NCBI GenBank assembly: GCA_046350295.1
Contig: JAXMAR010000055.1
Location: 1 to 49,050 of the forward strand
Reading direction: 5' to 3'
DNA length: 49,050 nucleotides
From: JAXMAR01 sp046350295
Lineage (GTDB): Bacteria; Planctomycetota; Planctomycetia; Gemmatales; Gemmataceae
In this document: piece after piece, positions 1 to 9,197 of the stretch
How the letters are laid out: each line of letters begins with the position of its first letter
Numbering within the stretch: position 1 is the first letter of the stretch
Notes under the pieces: generated by a model
The model's database searches: none
Told to the model about the DNA's origin: nothing
The model's input: only the letters and a program-made list of their open reading frames with translations
Translations under genes and position numbers: made by a program

Positions 1-786
1 AAGCGCACCCTCCTCCGCGGCGAAACCCCCGCCTTCGTCATGGAAATGCCCCTCTACAAACGCCCCTCCCTCAAGCTCGTCGCCCGCCGCAGCGTTGAGG
101 CCGGCTGGATGTTCGTCAAACGCGCCGGCACAATCATCCTCGCCACCATGATCCTCATCTGGGCCCTCCTCTACTTCCCCACCCAAGCCACGACCGCCGC
201 CGGCCCCATCGATTTCCCCGAAGCAAAGGCCAAGCTCGAAAAGGAACTGGAGGAGAAGAAGAACGCGCTCGACGACGCGACGCTCGAAGAGAAGAAGGAC
301 CTGCAAGCGAAGATCGACAAGCTCGAGGACGACATCCACGATCTCGATCTCGAGTGGAAGCGCCACAGCTTCCTCGGACAGTTCGGCCAGGCCATCGAGC
401 CCGCCGTCGAGCCCCTCGGCTGGGACTGGCGCATCGGCACGGCCACGCTCGCCAGCTTCCCCGCCCGCGAAGTCATCGTCGGCACGCTCGGCATCCTCTT
501 CAGCGAAGGCGAAGGCGAAGCCAGGAGCAAGGAATACCGCGAAAAGCTGGGCGGCCGGCTGCGCGACGCCACCTTCGAAGGCTCGGGCCGCAAGCTCGTC
601 AGCGTCCCGACCGCCCTCTCCGTCATGGTCTTCTTCGCCCTCTGCTGCCAGTGCATGTCGACCCTGGCCGTCATCAAGCGCGAAACAAACAGCTGGTGGT
701 GGCCCGCCTTCACCTTCGTCTACATGACCACCCTCGCCTACCTCGGCGCCCTCGTTGTCTACCAAGTAGGAAGCTGGTTCACATGA
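1..786 (+). CDS. feoB: Ferrous iron transport protein B, C-terminal part (5' partial)
   Basis: FeoB is an inner-membrane GTP-dependent Fe(II) transporter. Only the C-terminal part is present; the frame is open from base 1 and the first visible residues, LRGETPAFVMEMPLYK, match the conserved FeoB stretch after the gate region. Hydrophobic segments follow (IILATMILIWALLYF; then FPAREVIVGTLGILFS, a hallmark of the second gate; then LSVMVFFALCCQCMSTLAV and the last helix near the C terminus). Between the first two lies a charged, coiled-coil-like insert of about 55 residues rich in Glu and Lys. The stop overlaps the next start (ATGA at 783), so the two genes are translationally coupled. The N-terminal G domain lies outside the window. 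Confidence 0.93.
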   Translation, partial: KRTLLRGETPAFVMEMPLYKRPSLKLVARRSVEAGWMFVKRAGTIILATMILIWALLYFPTQATTAAGPIDFPEAKAKLEKELEEKKNALDDATLEEKKDLQAKIDKLEDDIHDLDLEWKRHSFLGQFGQAIEPAVEPLGWDWRIGTATLASFPAREVIVGTLGILFSEGEGEARSKEYREKLGGRLRDATFEGSGRKLVSVPTALSVMVFFALCCQCMSTLAVIKRETNSWWWPAFTFVYMTTLAYLGALVVYQVGSWFT

Positions 787-977
787 GCCCGCAACTGATC
801 ATCACACTGTCGATCATCGCCCTCGCCGCCGCCTTCCTCGGCTGGCGCCTGTTACGCTTCTCGTCCGCCCTGAAGAAGGGCCACTGCGGCGGCGGTTGCG
901 GCTGCGGTACGACGACAAAGAAGAGGACCGGCGCCTTGATCGCGCCGGAAGAGTTGACGCTGCGGCGACGAGACTGA
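783..977 (+). CDS. FeoB-associated Cys-rich small membrane protein
   Basis: A 64-residue protein whose ATG overlaps the feoB stop in ATGA. It has one N-terminal membrane helix (about residues 4-24, LIITLSIIALAAAFLGWRLL) followed by a cytoplasmic Cys/Gly cluster, HCGGGCGCG, at about residues 34-42. Small one-helix proteins with a Cys-rich tail directly after feoB are a known companion family. A role in handing over Fe(II) or sensing metal is inference from position and the CxxxCxC pattern. The product is encoded in a different frame from feoB. Confidence 0.8.
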   Translation: MSPQLIITLSIIALAAAFLGWRLLRFSSALKKGHCGGGCGCGTTTKKRTGALIAPEELTLRRRD

Positions 978-1053
978 GCCAGACCCGAGTCCCTCACGCT
1001 TTCGGTAGAATGTCGTCAGGTATTGACGGCCATGCATGTCGCAGGAGTTTCCA

Positions 1054-1822
1054 ATGTCCAGCCCCTTCCCCGGCATGGATCCGTTCCTGGAACTCCCCGC
1101 TTTCTGGTCGGACTTCCACTACACGTTCGTGAACTACTGGCGCGAGGCCATCGCCGATGTGCTCCCGCCCAACTATGAAGCCGCGCTGGGAGAGCGCGTC
1201 TACCTCGTCGAGCACGATCCGGAGCCGGAAGTTAGGCTGGCCCGACGTGGCGGTCACGGATGCGGGAGGACAACGACCAGAGTCCGCGTCGACTCATTCC
1301 GGCGTCGCAACCTTGAGCCAGTGACGATTCCATTGACGATCCTGAAGCCCGCGCGAGACCTATATCGAGATCCTCCACCAACCCGGAGCGCAGTCTCGTC
1401 GCCGCCCTCGAGCTTCTCTCCCCGACCAACAAGGAACAACCGGGCCGCACCGAGTACTCCGCCAAAAGACGCGCCTTGTGGTACCAGCACGTCCACATCA
1501 TCGGCTTCGGGATCTCCGCGCGCGGCGGGCAACGCCCGGTGGACGAGCCCCTCCCGCCCGCCGACTATTACTACTTCCTGTCCCGCGCCGGACAGCGGCC
1601 CGATTGCCAGGTCTTCTCCTGGCGCCTGCCGGACCGCCTGCCGATTCTCCCCGTCCCCCTGCGGGAGCCCGACAACGATCTCCACATCGACCTCGCCGCC
1701 GTCTTCGCACCGCCTACGCGCGCGGCCGCTTCGGCCGTCGCATTGACCACGCCCGGCAGTCGCTGCCGCGGCTCAGCAAGAGCGAACGGACATGGATTGA
1801 GGCGATCCTGTCCCAGACGTGA
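1054..1822 (+). pseudogene. DUF4058 family protein, multiply frameshifted
   Basis: The start MSSPFPGMDPFLE is the diagnostic N terminus of DUF4058, a family of unknown function common in planctomycetes and cyanobacteria. The ATG at 1054 has GGAG six bases upstream. Similarity then hops between frames: DPEPEV near 1220, LEPVTIPLTIL near 1314, WYQHVHIIGF near 1476, RPVDEPLPPADYYYF near 1535, and the C terminus RTWIEAILSQT ending in TGA at 1820-1822. The total length fits the family (about 250 residues), so the coding content is present but at least four indels break it. Either the sequence is locally poor or the gene is a recent pseudogene. Confidence 0.75.
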
Positions 1823-1827
1823 GAGCC

Positions 1828-2136
1828 ATGGAAAGCGTCATCGTCATCATCCTCGTTATCCTGCTCTACTCGGGTTTTAGACCCCGCACGCATAGAGAAC
1901 GCCACTTTGCCGCAGCCAGCTTTCTCGGGCTTTTCGTCGTGTTGAATCTGGTATGGGTTCACGGAATCAAGAACACGTCCTTTGGTGTGCCATTTACTCG
2001 TTATGCGGGCGCTAGTATTCTCGAGGTCGATTGGCTCGCTGCCGTGGCGAACGTCCTCGTTGGCGTCGGCATCACGACCCTGCTCCGGCGCAGATCGCTT
2101 CAACAGCCCTCGGACCGCGCGTCTCAAGGGATGTAG
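1828..2136 (+). CDS. Small hypothetical membrane protein
   Basis: About 102 residues from ATG 1828 (a GTG at 1819 would overlap the preceding stop). Three hydrophobic stretches are visible: ESVIVIILVILLYSGF at the N terminus, AAASFLGLFVVLNLVWVHG in the middle, and WLAAVANVLVGVGITTLL near the C terminus. I do not recognise the family. Base composition is less GC-rich than the neighbours. The stop lies at the edge of a strong inverted repeat that separates this gene from the convergent maf-like gene. Confidence 0.55.
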   Translation: MESVIVIILVILLYSGFRPRTHRERHFAAASFLGLFVVLNLVWVHGIKNTSFGVPFTRYAGASILEVDWLAAVANVLVGVGITTLLRRRSLQQPSDRASQGM

Positions 2137-2202
2137 GGTGCGTGAAACGCACCGGTCCCTGCAAGACACGTGTGTGTTGCGGCGGTGCGTTTCACGCACC
2201 TA
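2134..2202. repeat. Large hairpin, GTGCGTGAAACGCACC family
   Basis: Arms 2134-2153 (TAGGGTGCGTGAAACGCACC) and 2184-2202 (GGTGCGTTTCACGCACCTA) pair over about 19 bases with a loop of about 30. It sits between convergent genes, so it could act as a two-way terminator, but there is no T-run. A degenerate relative occurs at 40583-40673. The self-complementary core resembles dispersed REP-like palindromes. Confidence 0.8.
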
Positions 2203-2216
2203 CGGCCTCCGCCGAA

Positions 2217-2796
2217 CTAGAGTTCTCGAACCTTCCCCAGCAACCGCTCCAGCGTCTCCATCGGCAGCCCGATCACATTACTCACGCTGCCGCGCCGCAC
2301 TCCGACGAATGGGTCGTTCTCTCCTGGATCGCGTACGCCCTGGAGCAGCCCCGCCATTGCCGTGTCGCCAGGTAGGCGTCCATTTCATCCTTCGGGACGC
2401 TGCGGAAGAACACGTCGCTCTTCTCCTGCCACGCGATCTGCACGTCTCCCGCCGCCGCCAGCACGGTCTCGGTCCACAGCTTGTGCTCCCGGCCGCCGAG
2501 CGTCGTCAGATGCGCCGCGTCATTCTCGCTGGGCCTTTCTCGGCTTGCCGGCCGACCTGCCCGTCGAGCCAGCCCACCGTGTCCGCCGCGATCACCAGCC
2601 CCGCCTCGATTTCATGCGACGGCCGCCGCCTCGACCAGGCGATCTGGTGTACGAAGCGCGGATATCCGTCACCCCGCCCCGTCGGCTCGTCCACGCCCGA
2701 CGGCATTACTCGAACTGGTGTCCTTCACGCGAAAGAAGATAAAGCGCCGGCCGGTGGAGCGCCGGCGAGGATCAGGCGGAGCGGCGGACTTGCCAT
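2217..2796 (-). pseudogene. maf: Maf-like nucleotide pyrophosphatase, frameshifted
   Basis: Maf proteins hydrolyse non-canonical or modified nucleoside triphosphates. The N terminus (LRLILA, ATG at 2796) and VMPSGVDEP near 2706 match the Maf start (LILASxSPRR, then the FEVxPSxVDE region). The segment VFFRSVPKDEMDAYLATRQWRGCSGAYAI and the C terminus SVSNVIGLPMETLERLL (stop at 2217) are also typical Maf. These parts lie in different frames, so at least three indels are present. Its start overlaps the end of the upstream glycosyltransferase, indicating a two-gene operon. Confidence 0.7.
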
Positions 2797-3813
2797 GGCG
2801 TGAGGATCTCGCGGAGGATGGGCCAGAGGCGATCAGGCGTCAACTCGCGCATGCAATCCATGCTCGCAATGCCGCACGTAGCTCCCGGCGTAGAGGAAAC
2901 GGCCGTCCCCTGACGGCGCGCTGTTCCTGGCCATACGGCCCATTGCGCCGAACCTGCGTGCAAGTATACGGAGCGACAATCGGCCTACCCAGGCCGCCGC
3001 CAGGTGCAAAGGTCCCGTGTCGTTGAGACCATCGCATCGACACGCGACGGTGAGCTGCGGCAATGCCGTCCGCCCGGCGAGGTTCCGCGTCACGAGCGGA
3101 AGTTCGTGCCCGGCCTGCCCGCCAGCCCGGCCTCCTCACGCGCGCCAACGAAGATGGCGCTTCCGCCTGCGTGATTGCCCGCCCGCGTCAACAGCCCTTG
3201 AAAATTTCCGGCGACCGGCCAGCCGCTTGTCAGCCAGCGTGAGCCGACGTCACGGCGAGCCACGGCCGCGCATCTTGCTGAGGACCTCATCCGCCCACGC
3301 CTCCGCCTCGGCGTTCACCGGCAGAACGAAACGCTTCGGCCGCTCCCAACCCTGCCGCCTCGGCGACATGCCAGTAGCGGTCGACGGCATGCTCCGTCTC
3401 TCGGCTATCTTTTACGTGGTGCGTGTAGAACCAGCCGGCCCTCTCAGCGCCGAAGTCAGGCCGATCTGGACCGCGCGCGCTGGCCCAGCTGAACGCGGGC
3501 GCGCAAAAGACACTGCAAGTCGATGACGAGGTCGAATGCGCGCCGCAAAAGGCGAAAGAACCGCAGCGTCGCAGCGAAACCATTTGTCACACCGCGACGC
3601 CAGCTGGCGATCGAACGACAGAATCTCGTCCAGGTGCGGATGCCCTCGAGCAGCGGGCGCAGAAGCTCGCTGATGACCCAGGCGATGTGTGCTGCCGGAA
3701 GCCGCCGCAACACCGACAGGACGGGCAACGCCTGCACCATGTCCCCCAGAGCCGCTCGGCTTGATGAGCAGGATGCGGCGAATCTTCTCGAGAGGAATCA
3801 TTTGCGAATCCAT
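2772..3813 (-). pseudogene. Glycosyltransferase family 9 (heptosyltransferase-like), frameshifted
   Basis: The N terminus MIPLEKIRRILLIKPSG, then MVQALPVLSVLRRL, AFDLVIDLQCLLR, and further on SNDTGPLHLAAA and CxxGLxCMRELTPDRLWPIL, are the ordered landmarks of ADP-heptose:LPS heptosyltransferase-like GT9 enzymes, which add sugars to cell-surface glycans. They are spread over all three minus frames, so several indels break the gene. Its 3' end overlaps the maf start by about 25 bases. ATG at 3801 is an alternative start; no strong ribosome-binding site marks either. Confidence 0.65.
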
Positions 3814-4082
3814 TCGCCATTGGGTGACATGCTTTTTGCGGGTCCAGACAAGGCTCGCGAGCTGCCGGCTCACACCGCAAAGCATACTTGACGGCGCCCC
3901 GCAACCAGGCGCCGGTGCTGTCTGAGTTAGCGTGTAGCATGCTTTTGCGGTGTGGCTTGACTGTGCGCTGTTGCCCGCGAGGGGACACCCGCAAAGCGCT
4001 GCCACCCGGCATGCCACCCAACAAACGCCTGGGCAAACCGTCCCGTCTGCCCCGCCTGCTCGATGCGGCATCATCGGCAACA
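3814..4082. other. Gap between MFS and GT9 genes
   Basis: No convincing gene. The MFS coding region probably runs a little into this stretch after an indel (MLPMMPHRAGGADG is readable on the minus strand). A GC-rich imperfect repeat is the only other structure noticed. Confidence 0.4.
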
Positions 4083-5386
4083 TCAGCACAGGACAACGCC
4101 GCCGAACGCGTACGGGAGCATGTGGTCCCCCGTCAGCTTGTACAGCACCGTCCCGAACACCGGCCCCAGAATCCGCGCCAGCGCCGCCGCCGACTGGTTG
4201 ACGCCGAGCACCTCCCCCTGCTGCGTCTCGCTCGAACGCCGTGACACCAGCGCCTGGGCCGAGGGCGTCAGGAACGCGAAGCCGATCACGGAAGAGGTCA
4301 GCGGCGAACAGGATCGGCAGAATGGCGTTGTTAGCTGTCCCGCCGCGGCAAGATAACAAACCAGGGCAAGCGAGCCAACCCCGATTCCCATCAGGACGAT
4401 GCCGAGCGTCATGAACGTCTCTTCCGCCCACTTCTTCGCCAGCCGTCGATACAGGAAACCCTGCGTCAGCATCAGCACGAAACCGACGTAAGCGAAGACG
4501 AGGAAGATCGTGTCCTCCGCGAACAGCATGACTTCCTTCAAGAGCAAGCCCAGGGTGACTTCAAAGGCGGCGAAGCCGAGCGTGGCGAGGAAGAACGTCA
4601 GGACGATCGGTCCGACGATGCCGTTCGTGAAGATCACGCTCAGCGCGGTGAGGTTCAGGCCGCGCCGGCGCGGCGGCGGGTTTTCCGCGAAGCGGCGCGT
4701 CTCCGGGAGAAGGCGCAGGGCCAAGATGACCGCGATCAGGGAGAAGGCCGAGGCCGTGTAGCCGATGGACTCCAGATGTCCCCGGAACAGATGCAGAGCC
4801 CCAAAGCCGAAGAGCGGTCCGAACGTGAAGCCGATGCCGAACGCGGCGCCGATGATCGCTATGCCGTGCTTGCGGTGCTCCGGCGGCGTCGAATCGGCAA
4901 TGACCGGCCGCGCCGTTCCGATCGTTGCCCCCGCGATGCCCGCCCCCAGCCGGGCCACGAAAAACAAGACACGGGCTGGGCAGTGCGTGGTCCTGGGCCG
5001 AGAGTGAGGCGGCGAAGCCGAACAACGCATAGAACAGAACCAGCCGCACAGACCTACGATCAAGATGGCCGCCGGCCAACGCGGTCGATAGGCTTCCCAG
5101 AACGCGAACAGGAACTGCAACAAGAAAGCCGACATCAGCAAGCCGAGAACCAATCCGGCGGTCGGAGATGGATGAGCTGGTGTTCCAGCTGCCGCCGTGG
5201 CCGCTGGCTCGGTGAGATGGGGAATGTAGTCATTGGCGTCGATCGGCAACATCGGCAGCACGATGCCAAAGCCGAGCAGATCGACGAAAACGACAGGAAG
5301 ACGATGATTGAAGCGCGGGAACGGTTGGTCCGATGGCCAGGCTCAGCGGCGGACGTGGCGTCGGTTGGCGTGGGAAGATCGTTCAT
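4083..5386 (-). CDS. MFS transporter (TetA-like drug/H+ antiporter), frameshifted
   Basis: Most of a 12-helix major facilitator is readable: LSPTAGLVLGLLMSAFLLQFLFA, ILIVGLCG, FFVARLGAGIAGATIGTARPVIADSTPPEHRKHGIAIIGAAFGIGFTFGP (motif C-like region), and a C-terminal half with FTNGIVGPIVLTFFL and EVLGVNQSAAALARILGPVFG. The start MNDLPTPTDA (ATG 5386) and the motif A loop after helix 2 are in other frames, so indels lie near 5290, 5090 and 4990. The 3' end is uncertain because another indel probably precedes the stop at 4083. The resemblance is to TetA/Bcr-type exporters; the substrate cannot be told. Confidence 0.75.
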
Positions 5387-5485
5387 GTCAGACAACGGAC
5401 TTTGTGAGGCGGGGCGGGCAGTCGTTAGAATAGAGAAAATTGGGCGCGGGGCGTCCCCCGCCGGTTTCGGGTTCCCCAGCCCTTC

Positions 5486-5600
5486 GCGTCGCGTCCGCTT
5501 GCGTTTCTGCGTATACCGTGCGGGTGGAAGCGTCGGTTTCGGTCGCGTGCGACTGGCTGGCAAGCGTTCCTGCCCGCGAAACCGCAAGCGGACGCGACGC
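5486..5600. repeat. Inverted repeat upstream of the exonuclease gene
   Basis: Arms 5486-5507 and 5578-5600 are reverse complements over about 22 bases with one gap; the core arm is GCGTCGCGTCCGCTTGCG. The loop is about 70 bases. It lies between the divergent MFS gene and the exonuclease gene. No coding content is seen; it looks like a dispersed palindromic element. Confidence 0.75.
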
Positions 5601-5633
5601 GCAGCCGAATCTGAGACAATGCGAGGATGCGAC

Positions 5634-6461
5634 ATGCCCGACCAGACCATCGACCCCTCTGCAGTCCCGGCCTACCTTGTCATCGACAACGAGAGCGTGC
5701 CAGACGGCCGGCTCCTCGCCACCGTCAAATACCCTGACGAGGACCTGACGCCCGAGGAAGCCGTCGCGCGGGCGCAAGAAGAGGCGCGCGAGGCCTCCAA
5801 GCGCGGCTCCGATTTCCTCCCCGTCACCTTCCAGATTCCGGTCGCCACCTGCGTCCTGCGCGTCGGGGCCGACTTCTCCCTCCAGTCGCTCTCGTGCCTC
5901 GACGCCCCCCAGTTCCGCCCGCGGAAAATCGTGGAAGCATTCTGGAGCGGCGTCGCTCATTACTGTAAGGAGTACCGCGAGCGCATCCGCCTCGTCACCT
6001 TCAACGGCCGCGGCTTCGACGTGCCGCTGCTGGAGATGGCGGCCTTCCGCTACGGCGTCGGCTGCAAGGAGCATTTCTTGAGCAGCCGCCGCCGCTACGA
6101 CGGCTGGCATCTCGATCTCATGGACTGGATGACGAACTTCAACGCCTATCGCCTCGTGGGCGGCCTCAACCTCTTGTCGAAGCTGCTTGGCAAGCCCGGC
6201 AAGATGAACGTGCAAGGCGACATGGTCTACCAGATGTTCCGCGAAGGCCGGCTTCAGGAAATCAATGATTACTGCATGTTCGACACGCTCGACACTTACT
6301 TCGTCCTCCTGCGCACGCGGGTGCTGAGCGGAGAGCTGACGCTGGAAAAAGAACACGAAGCCGTGAACCGCGCCCGCGTCTGGCTCGAAGAACGTGTGCG
6401 CGAGACGCCGGCGCTCGGTCAGTACCTTGAGAACTGGGGAAGCTGGGAGCCCTGGCCGTAG
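5634..6461 (+). CDS. Predicted 3'-5' exonuclease, PolB-like (DnaQ fold)
   Basis: 275 residues matching the family of stand-alone PolB-like 3'-5' exonucleases (DNA_pol_B_exo2). The DEDD signature is visible: Exo I as VIDNES near residue 15, Exo II as LVTFNGRGFDVPLL near residue 125 (Asn and Asp), and Exo III as DYCMFDTLDTYFVL near residue 212 (Tyr and Asp). Such proteins remove nucleotides from 3' ends in a metal-dependent reaction; the physiological substrate is not known. ATG 5634 has GAGG about eight bases upstream; ATG 5619 is the alternative. The frame is intact, unlike the genes just upstream. Confidence 0.88.
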   Translation: MPDQTIDPSAVPAYLVIDNESVPDGRLLATVKYPDEDLTPEEAVARAQEEAREASKRGSDFLPVTFQIPVATCVLRVGADFSLQSLSCLDAPQFRPRKIVEAFWSGVAHYCKEYRERIRLVTFNGRGFDVPLLEMAAFRYGVGCKEHFLSSRRRYDGWHLDLMDWMTNFNAYRLVGGLNLLSKLLGKPGKMNVQGDMVYQMFREGRLQEINDYCMFDTLDTYFVLLRTRVLSGELTLEKEHEAVNRARVWLEERVRETPALGQYLENWGSWEPWP

Positions 6462-6636
6462 AATCGCCTAATGATATTGCCCTAGCGCCGGCGCGGCGCT
6501 ATAATCTATCCATCGCTCGCCAGATCGCCTCCCAAGCTCGCCCTGTCAGCTTCGCCTCGCCCCGTCAACATCCTCGCCCTTCCACGAGGCCTCGCCCGCC
6601 GGGATTCGATCTCGGTCTACGTCTGGAGCGCGGATC

Positions 6637-7005
6637 ATGGCAGCGCTATCCCGAGCGAGTGAAATCGAGCATGTGACAACGCTCCTTGCCGACCTCGGCA
6701 TGGACGCCGACACCGTGGCCGCGTCGCTGTTGCGTCATGGCGCCGTCGGCGTACGGTACACGGTGCGTTTCCTCAATCCGGTCATCCGCTTCGTCATCGA
6801 TGGGATTCGACCGGCGGCAGAGTACTTCGACGGTGAGGAGTTGTACGTGCCGAGCGCGGACGTCTCGAGCCGTCGGACGCTGCGCATCACGCATCAGGAC
6901 GGCGGCGTCGAGGAGGCGCCCCTGCCCGCCGCCGTCCGCGACTTCCTCGACGCCTTCGACGCGGGCGCATATCCCGATCTCGAGCTTCCCACAGAGATAT
7001 TCTGA
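6637..7005 (+). CDS. Hypothetical protein, 122 aa
   Basis: A soluble acidic protein with no signal peptide or membrane helix. It begins MAALSRASEIEHVTTLLADLGMDADTVAASLLRHGAVGVRYTVRF, which suggests helices, followed by a beta-rich middle (VIRFVIDGI, EELYVPS, TLRITHQDGG) and an acidic C terminus. I do not recognise the family. It stands alone, 175 bases after the exonuclease and convergent with the FBP aldolase/phosphatase gene. Confidence 0.6.
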   Translation: MAALSRASEIEHVTTLLADLGMDADTVAASLLRHGAVGVRYTVRFLNPVIRFVIDGIRPAAEYFDGEELYVPSADVSSRRTLRITHQDGGVEEAPLPAAVRDFLDAFDAGAYPDLELPTEIF

Positions 7006-7055
7006 AACGCTCCGGTGGGCGCTCAGGCGGCGACCCTGCGACGGCTGACCCGTCG

Positions 7056-7079
7056 GTCAGACCCCTTTTCGTTGCATTC
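7056..7079. repeat. Remnant of the TTTGCAACGAAAAGGGG palindrome family
   Basis: GTCAGACCCCTTTTCGTTGCA is one arm of a palindrome seen elsewhere in the window (16387, 25624, 31657, 32661, 40203). Here it lies in the 164-base gap between two convergent genes. Confidence 0.55.
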
Positions 7080-7169
7080 CTCGAGGGTTCACAAGACGAC
7101 GAGCGTGGCGCCGGCCGGCGGAGCGGCAGCGGAAAGCGCCGCCGCCCCGCTTGTGAATCCCTTGTCGCA

Positions 7170-8303
7170 TCACGCCATGGCGGGCTCGCGCGCCGGCTTC
7201 ACCGCCGGCCGGATCGTGAACTTGGAGTCGAGCCGCTCGAGGATCTTGACGATGCCGCCGTATTCCAGTTCGCTGTAGGGGAGCATGGCCGGGCCGCTGA
7301 AGCCCTGGCGGCGAATCTCCATCGCCTTCTCGGCGGCGCGCGTCCGCACCGCGTCCCAGAAGGGATGGGCGAACAGATCCATCGGCTCGGTGAACTGCCC
7401 CTCGTGGACGCAGAAACCCAGGCAGGAAACGATGGGTGGACCGTCGAAGTAGCTGCAGCCGGTGTGGGCCTTGACCGGCATCAGGGGCCCGATGTGGCTG
7501 CCGCGCATGAAGCCGCCGACATAATGGGCGATGGCGTAGGGGGCCAGGATCTCACCGGTGGCCGGGAAGTTTTTCTGGACGCGCACCAGCATGACGGGAT
7601 CGTCCTTGCCGGTGTACTTGCCGGCGATGTTGTGCAGCCGTGTCGTGCTGACCACGGCGGCCTGATCGCCATCGGCCCGGCTGTAGATCGACTCGACGAC
7701 ATAGCGGTCGTTGTCGCGCAAGAGGGCGGCGATGTCATAGAGGTTCTCGGGGGCGTTGAGGTCGATGACGCGATCCCCCTTGGTGTAGTTCACGTCCATG
7801 ATGCGGAAGCGAAAGCCCTTGGTCATCTCGGGGCCAAGCAAAAGGCCGGCCGTGTTCATGGGGTCGGCGAAGGCCAGGTAGAGGGGCAGGTTGTAGGCGC
7901 CCGGCTCGGTCTTGTCGGCGGCGAACATGAGGAAGGGCTCGTTGGGGCGGGGGTCGATCTCCATCTCGGCGACGGCGGGGCCCAGGCCTTTGACGTTGCC
8001 GCTGAAGGCGTCGATGAGCAGATCCTGGCCGGCGCCGTAAAGGCCCTGACGCTTGGCGGTCTCCGTGCCGGTCTTGAAGGCGTCCCAGGCGAGGCGGTGC
8101 ACCTCGGGGTCGCCGACCCCCTTGTCATGGGCCATCAGGATGGCGATGTCGTCCCCCGTGTAGCCGATGTAGTAATCGCTGAGGAGGCCGTGCATCTCGT
8201 TTTCGATGTATTGGCCGACGGTGTCGAACAGGGTCTCGCTGGGGGCGACGTGGCCGCCGATGCTGCCGATGTCCGCCTTGATGATGCTGAGCGTCGTACG
8301 CAT
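7170..8303 (-). CDS. fbp: Fructose-1,6-bisphosphate aldolase/phosphatase, archaeal type
   Basis: 377 residues. The bifunctional class V enzyme joins triose phosphates and removes phosphate from fructose 1,6-bisphosphate, giving one-way gluconeogenesis. Active-site residues of the archaeal enzyme are recognisable at nearly the same numbers: Asp11 and His18 (DIGSIGGH), Asp51-Asp52 (TGDDIAIL), and Tyr230 with Lys233 (KYTGKDDPV), the catalytic Tyr and Schiff-base Lys three apart. ATG 8303 has GGAGG five bases upstream, and a sigma54-type promoter lies at 8343-8358. It is divergent from hsp20. Together with PEP synthase and glycogen phosphorylase it points to carbon flow through stored glycogen and gluconeogenesis. 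Confidence 0.92.
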   Translation of the reverse strand: MRTTLSIIKADIGSIGGHVAPSETLFDTVGQYIENEMHGLLSDYYIGYTGDDIAILMAHDKGVGDPEVHRLAWDAFKTGTETAKRQGLYGAGQDLLIDAFSGNVKGLGPAVAEMEIDPRPNEPFLMFAADKTEPGAYNLPLYLAFADPMNTAGLLLGPEMTKGFRFRIMDVNYTKGDRVIDLNAPENLYDIAALLRDNDRYVVESIYSRADGDQAAVVSTTRLHNIAGKYTGKDDPVMLVRVQKNFPATGEILAPYAIAHYVGGFMRGSHIGPLMPVKAHTGCSYFDGPPIVSCLGFCVHEGQFTEPMDLFAHPFWDAVRTRAAEKAMEIRRQGFSGPAMLPYSELEYGGIVKILERLDSKFTIRPAVKPAREPAMA

Positions 8304-8342
8304 GACTTCCTCCTGCTTGGTCGGGGATTTGCTAGGAAAAGG

Positions 8343-8358
8343 AGCAAAAGCGAGGCCG
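8343..8358 (-). promoter_or_regulatory. Sigma54-type -24/-12 promoter of fbp
   Basis: On the minus strand CGGCCTCGCTTTTGCT has GG-N10-GC spacing and a good -12 element (TTTTGCT); the -24 element departs from consensus (CGGCC for TGGCA). The -12 GC is 40 bases before the fbp ATG. Predicted start of transcription is near 8332. Confidence 0.55.
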
Positions 8359-8442
8359 AACGGGGAACGAAGGGGAAAGGCGGTTGCCGAGCGAAGAACA
8401 GGCGAAAAATGCGTGACGGACGGTGAGGGGAGTCGCTGGGAG

Positions 8443-8458
8443 TGTGCGGTAAGAACCA
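8443..8458. promoter_or_regulatory. Candidate activator site between fbp and hsp20
   Basis: TGTGCGGTAAGAACCA. Its centre (8450.5) is about 118 bases from the predicted transcription starts of both fbp and hsp20. It shares GTGTGCG and GAACCAGC with the element at 25696 and TGTGCG with those at 20326, 33163 and 40143. Enhancer-like spacing fits an NtrC-type activator. Confidence 0.5.
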
Positions 8459-8542
8459 GCGGCTGAGCGGGTTGGAGACAGAAGCGTCTGGCGCGGACGG
8501 CGGTGTGTACCGTCATTTCCGGCCATTTCCTTCGCAAGGACG

Positions 8543-8558
8543 TGGCATCCCGTTTGCT
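8543..8558 (+). promoter_or_regulatory. Sigma54-type -24/-12 promoter of hsp20
   Basis: TGGCATCCCGTTTGCT has the TGGCA -24 element, TTTGCT at -12 and exact GG-N10-GC spacing. It is one of the two best matches in the window. The hsp20 ATG is 80 bases downstream of the -12 GC; transcription would begin near 8569. Confidence 0.65.
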
Positions 8559-8637
8559 TTTTGCGTGGGGCGGAGGAGAAGGGGAGCGTCCCCGGGGTTC
8601 GGGAGCATCCATACGTGTCAGCAAAGGAGAGCGAATC

Positions 8638-9132
8638 ATGGCCACGGCAGTCACGACCAGGGAAAAGGCCCGGGAAGAGAAGGCCGCTCGCCCCGGGCGT
8701 CTCGTGCCCGCCTTTGGGGAGTTCCCCTTCTTCCTGAGCCGCATGCGGGACGAGTTCGACCGGCTGTTCGAGCGTTTCAGCCGCGATTGGCCGGCGCTGG
8801 AGGGTCGTAGCGGCTGGCGCTGGGACGTGCAGGTGAAGGACGGGGAGGACAAGGTGATCGTGGAGGCGGAGGCGCCCGGCTTCGAGGCTGCGGACTTCGA
8901 CGTGCAGGTGAGCGACAACACGTTGACCCTGCGTGCCTGCCACAAGACGGAGAAGAAGACGAAGGAGGGCAAGGAGGAATACCGGGAACGGGAATGCTAC
9001 GAGGCCATGACGCTGCCGGCGGGGATCGACAAGACGAAGGTCGAGGCGAAATACGGCAAGGGCATCTTGACCATCACCATGCCCAAGACGGCGGAGGGCA
9101 AGGCGAAAAAGGTGCCGGTGAAGACCGAGTGA
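8638..9132 (+). CDS. Hsp20 / alpha-crystallin small heat shock protein
   Basis: 164 residues. ATP-independent holdase that binds unfolding proteins. The alpha-crystallin domain runs from about residue 58 (WRWDVQVKDGEDKVIVEAEAPGFEAADFDVQV) to the end of the GILTITMPK motif near residue 150, which carries the I-x-I/V-like contact region; the N-terminal arm has FPFFLSRMRDEFDRLFERF. A Lys/Glu-rich loop (TEKKTKEGKEEY) lies in the dimerisation region. ATG 8638 is preceded by GGAGA. It is first in a plus-strand operon with the membrane protein (65-base gap) and the phosphoribosyltransferase, under a sigma54-type promoter. Confidence 0.95.
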   Translation: MATAVTTREKAREEKAARPGRLVPAFGEFPFFLSRMRDEFDRLFERFSRDWPALEGRSGWRWDVQVKDGEDKVIVEAEAPGFEAADFDVQVSDNTLTLRACHKTEKKTKEGKEEYRERECYEAMTLPAGIDKTKVEAKYGKGILTITMPKTAEGKAKKVPVKTE

Positions 9133-9197
9133 CGCACGCGGGCCCCGCTCCCTGAGCAGCAGGGCCTGATTCTCTCATTGTCTCGGAGGGCCGCATC

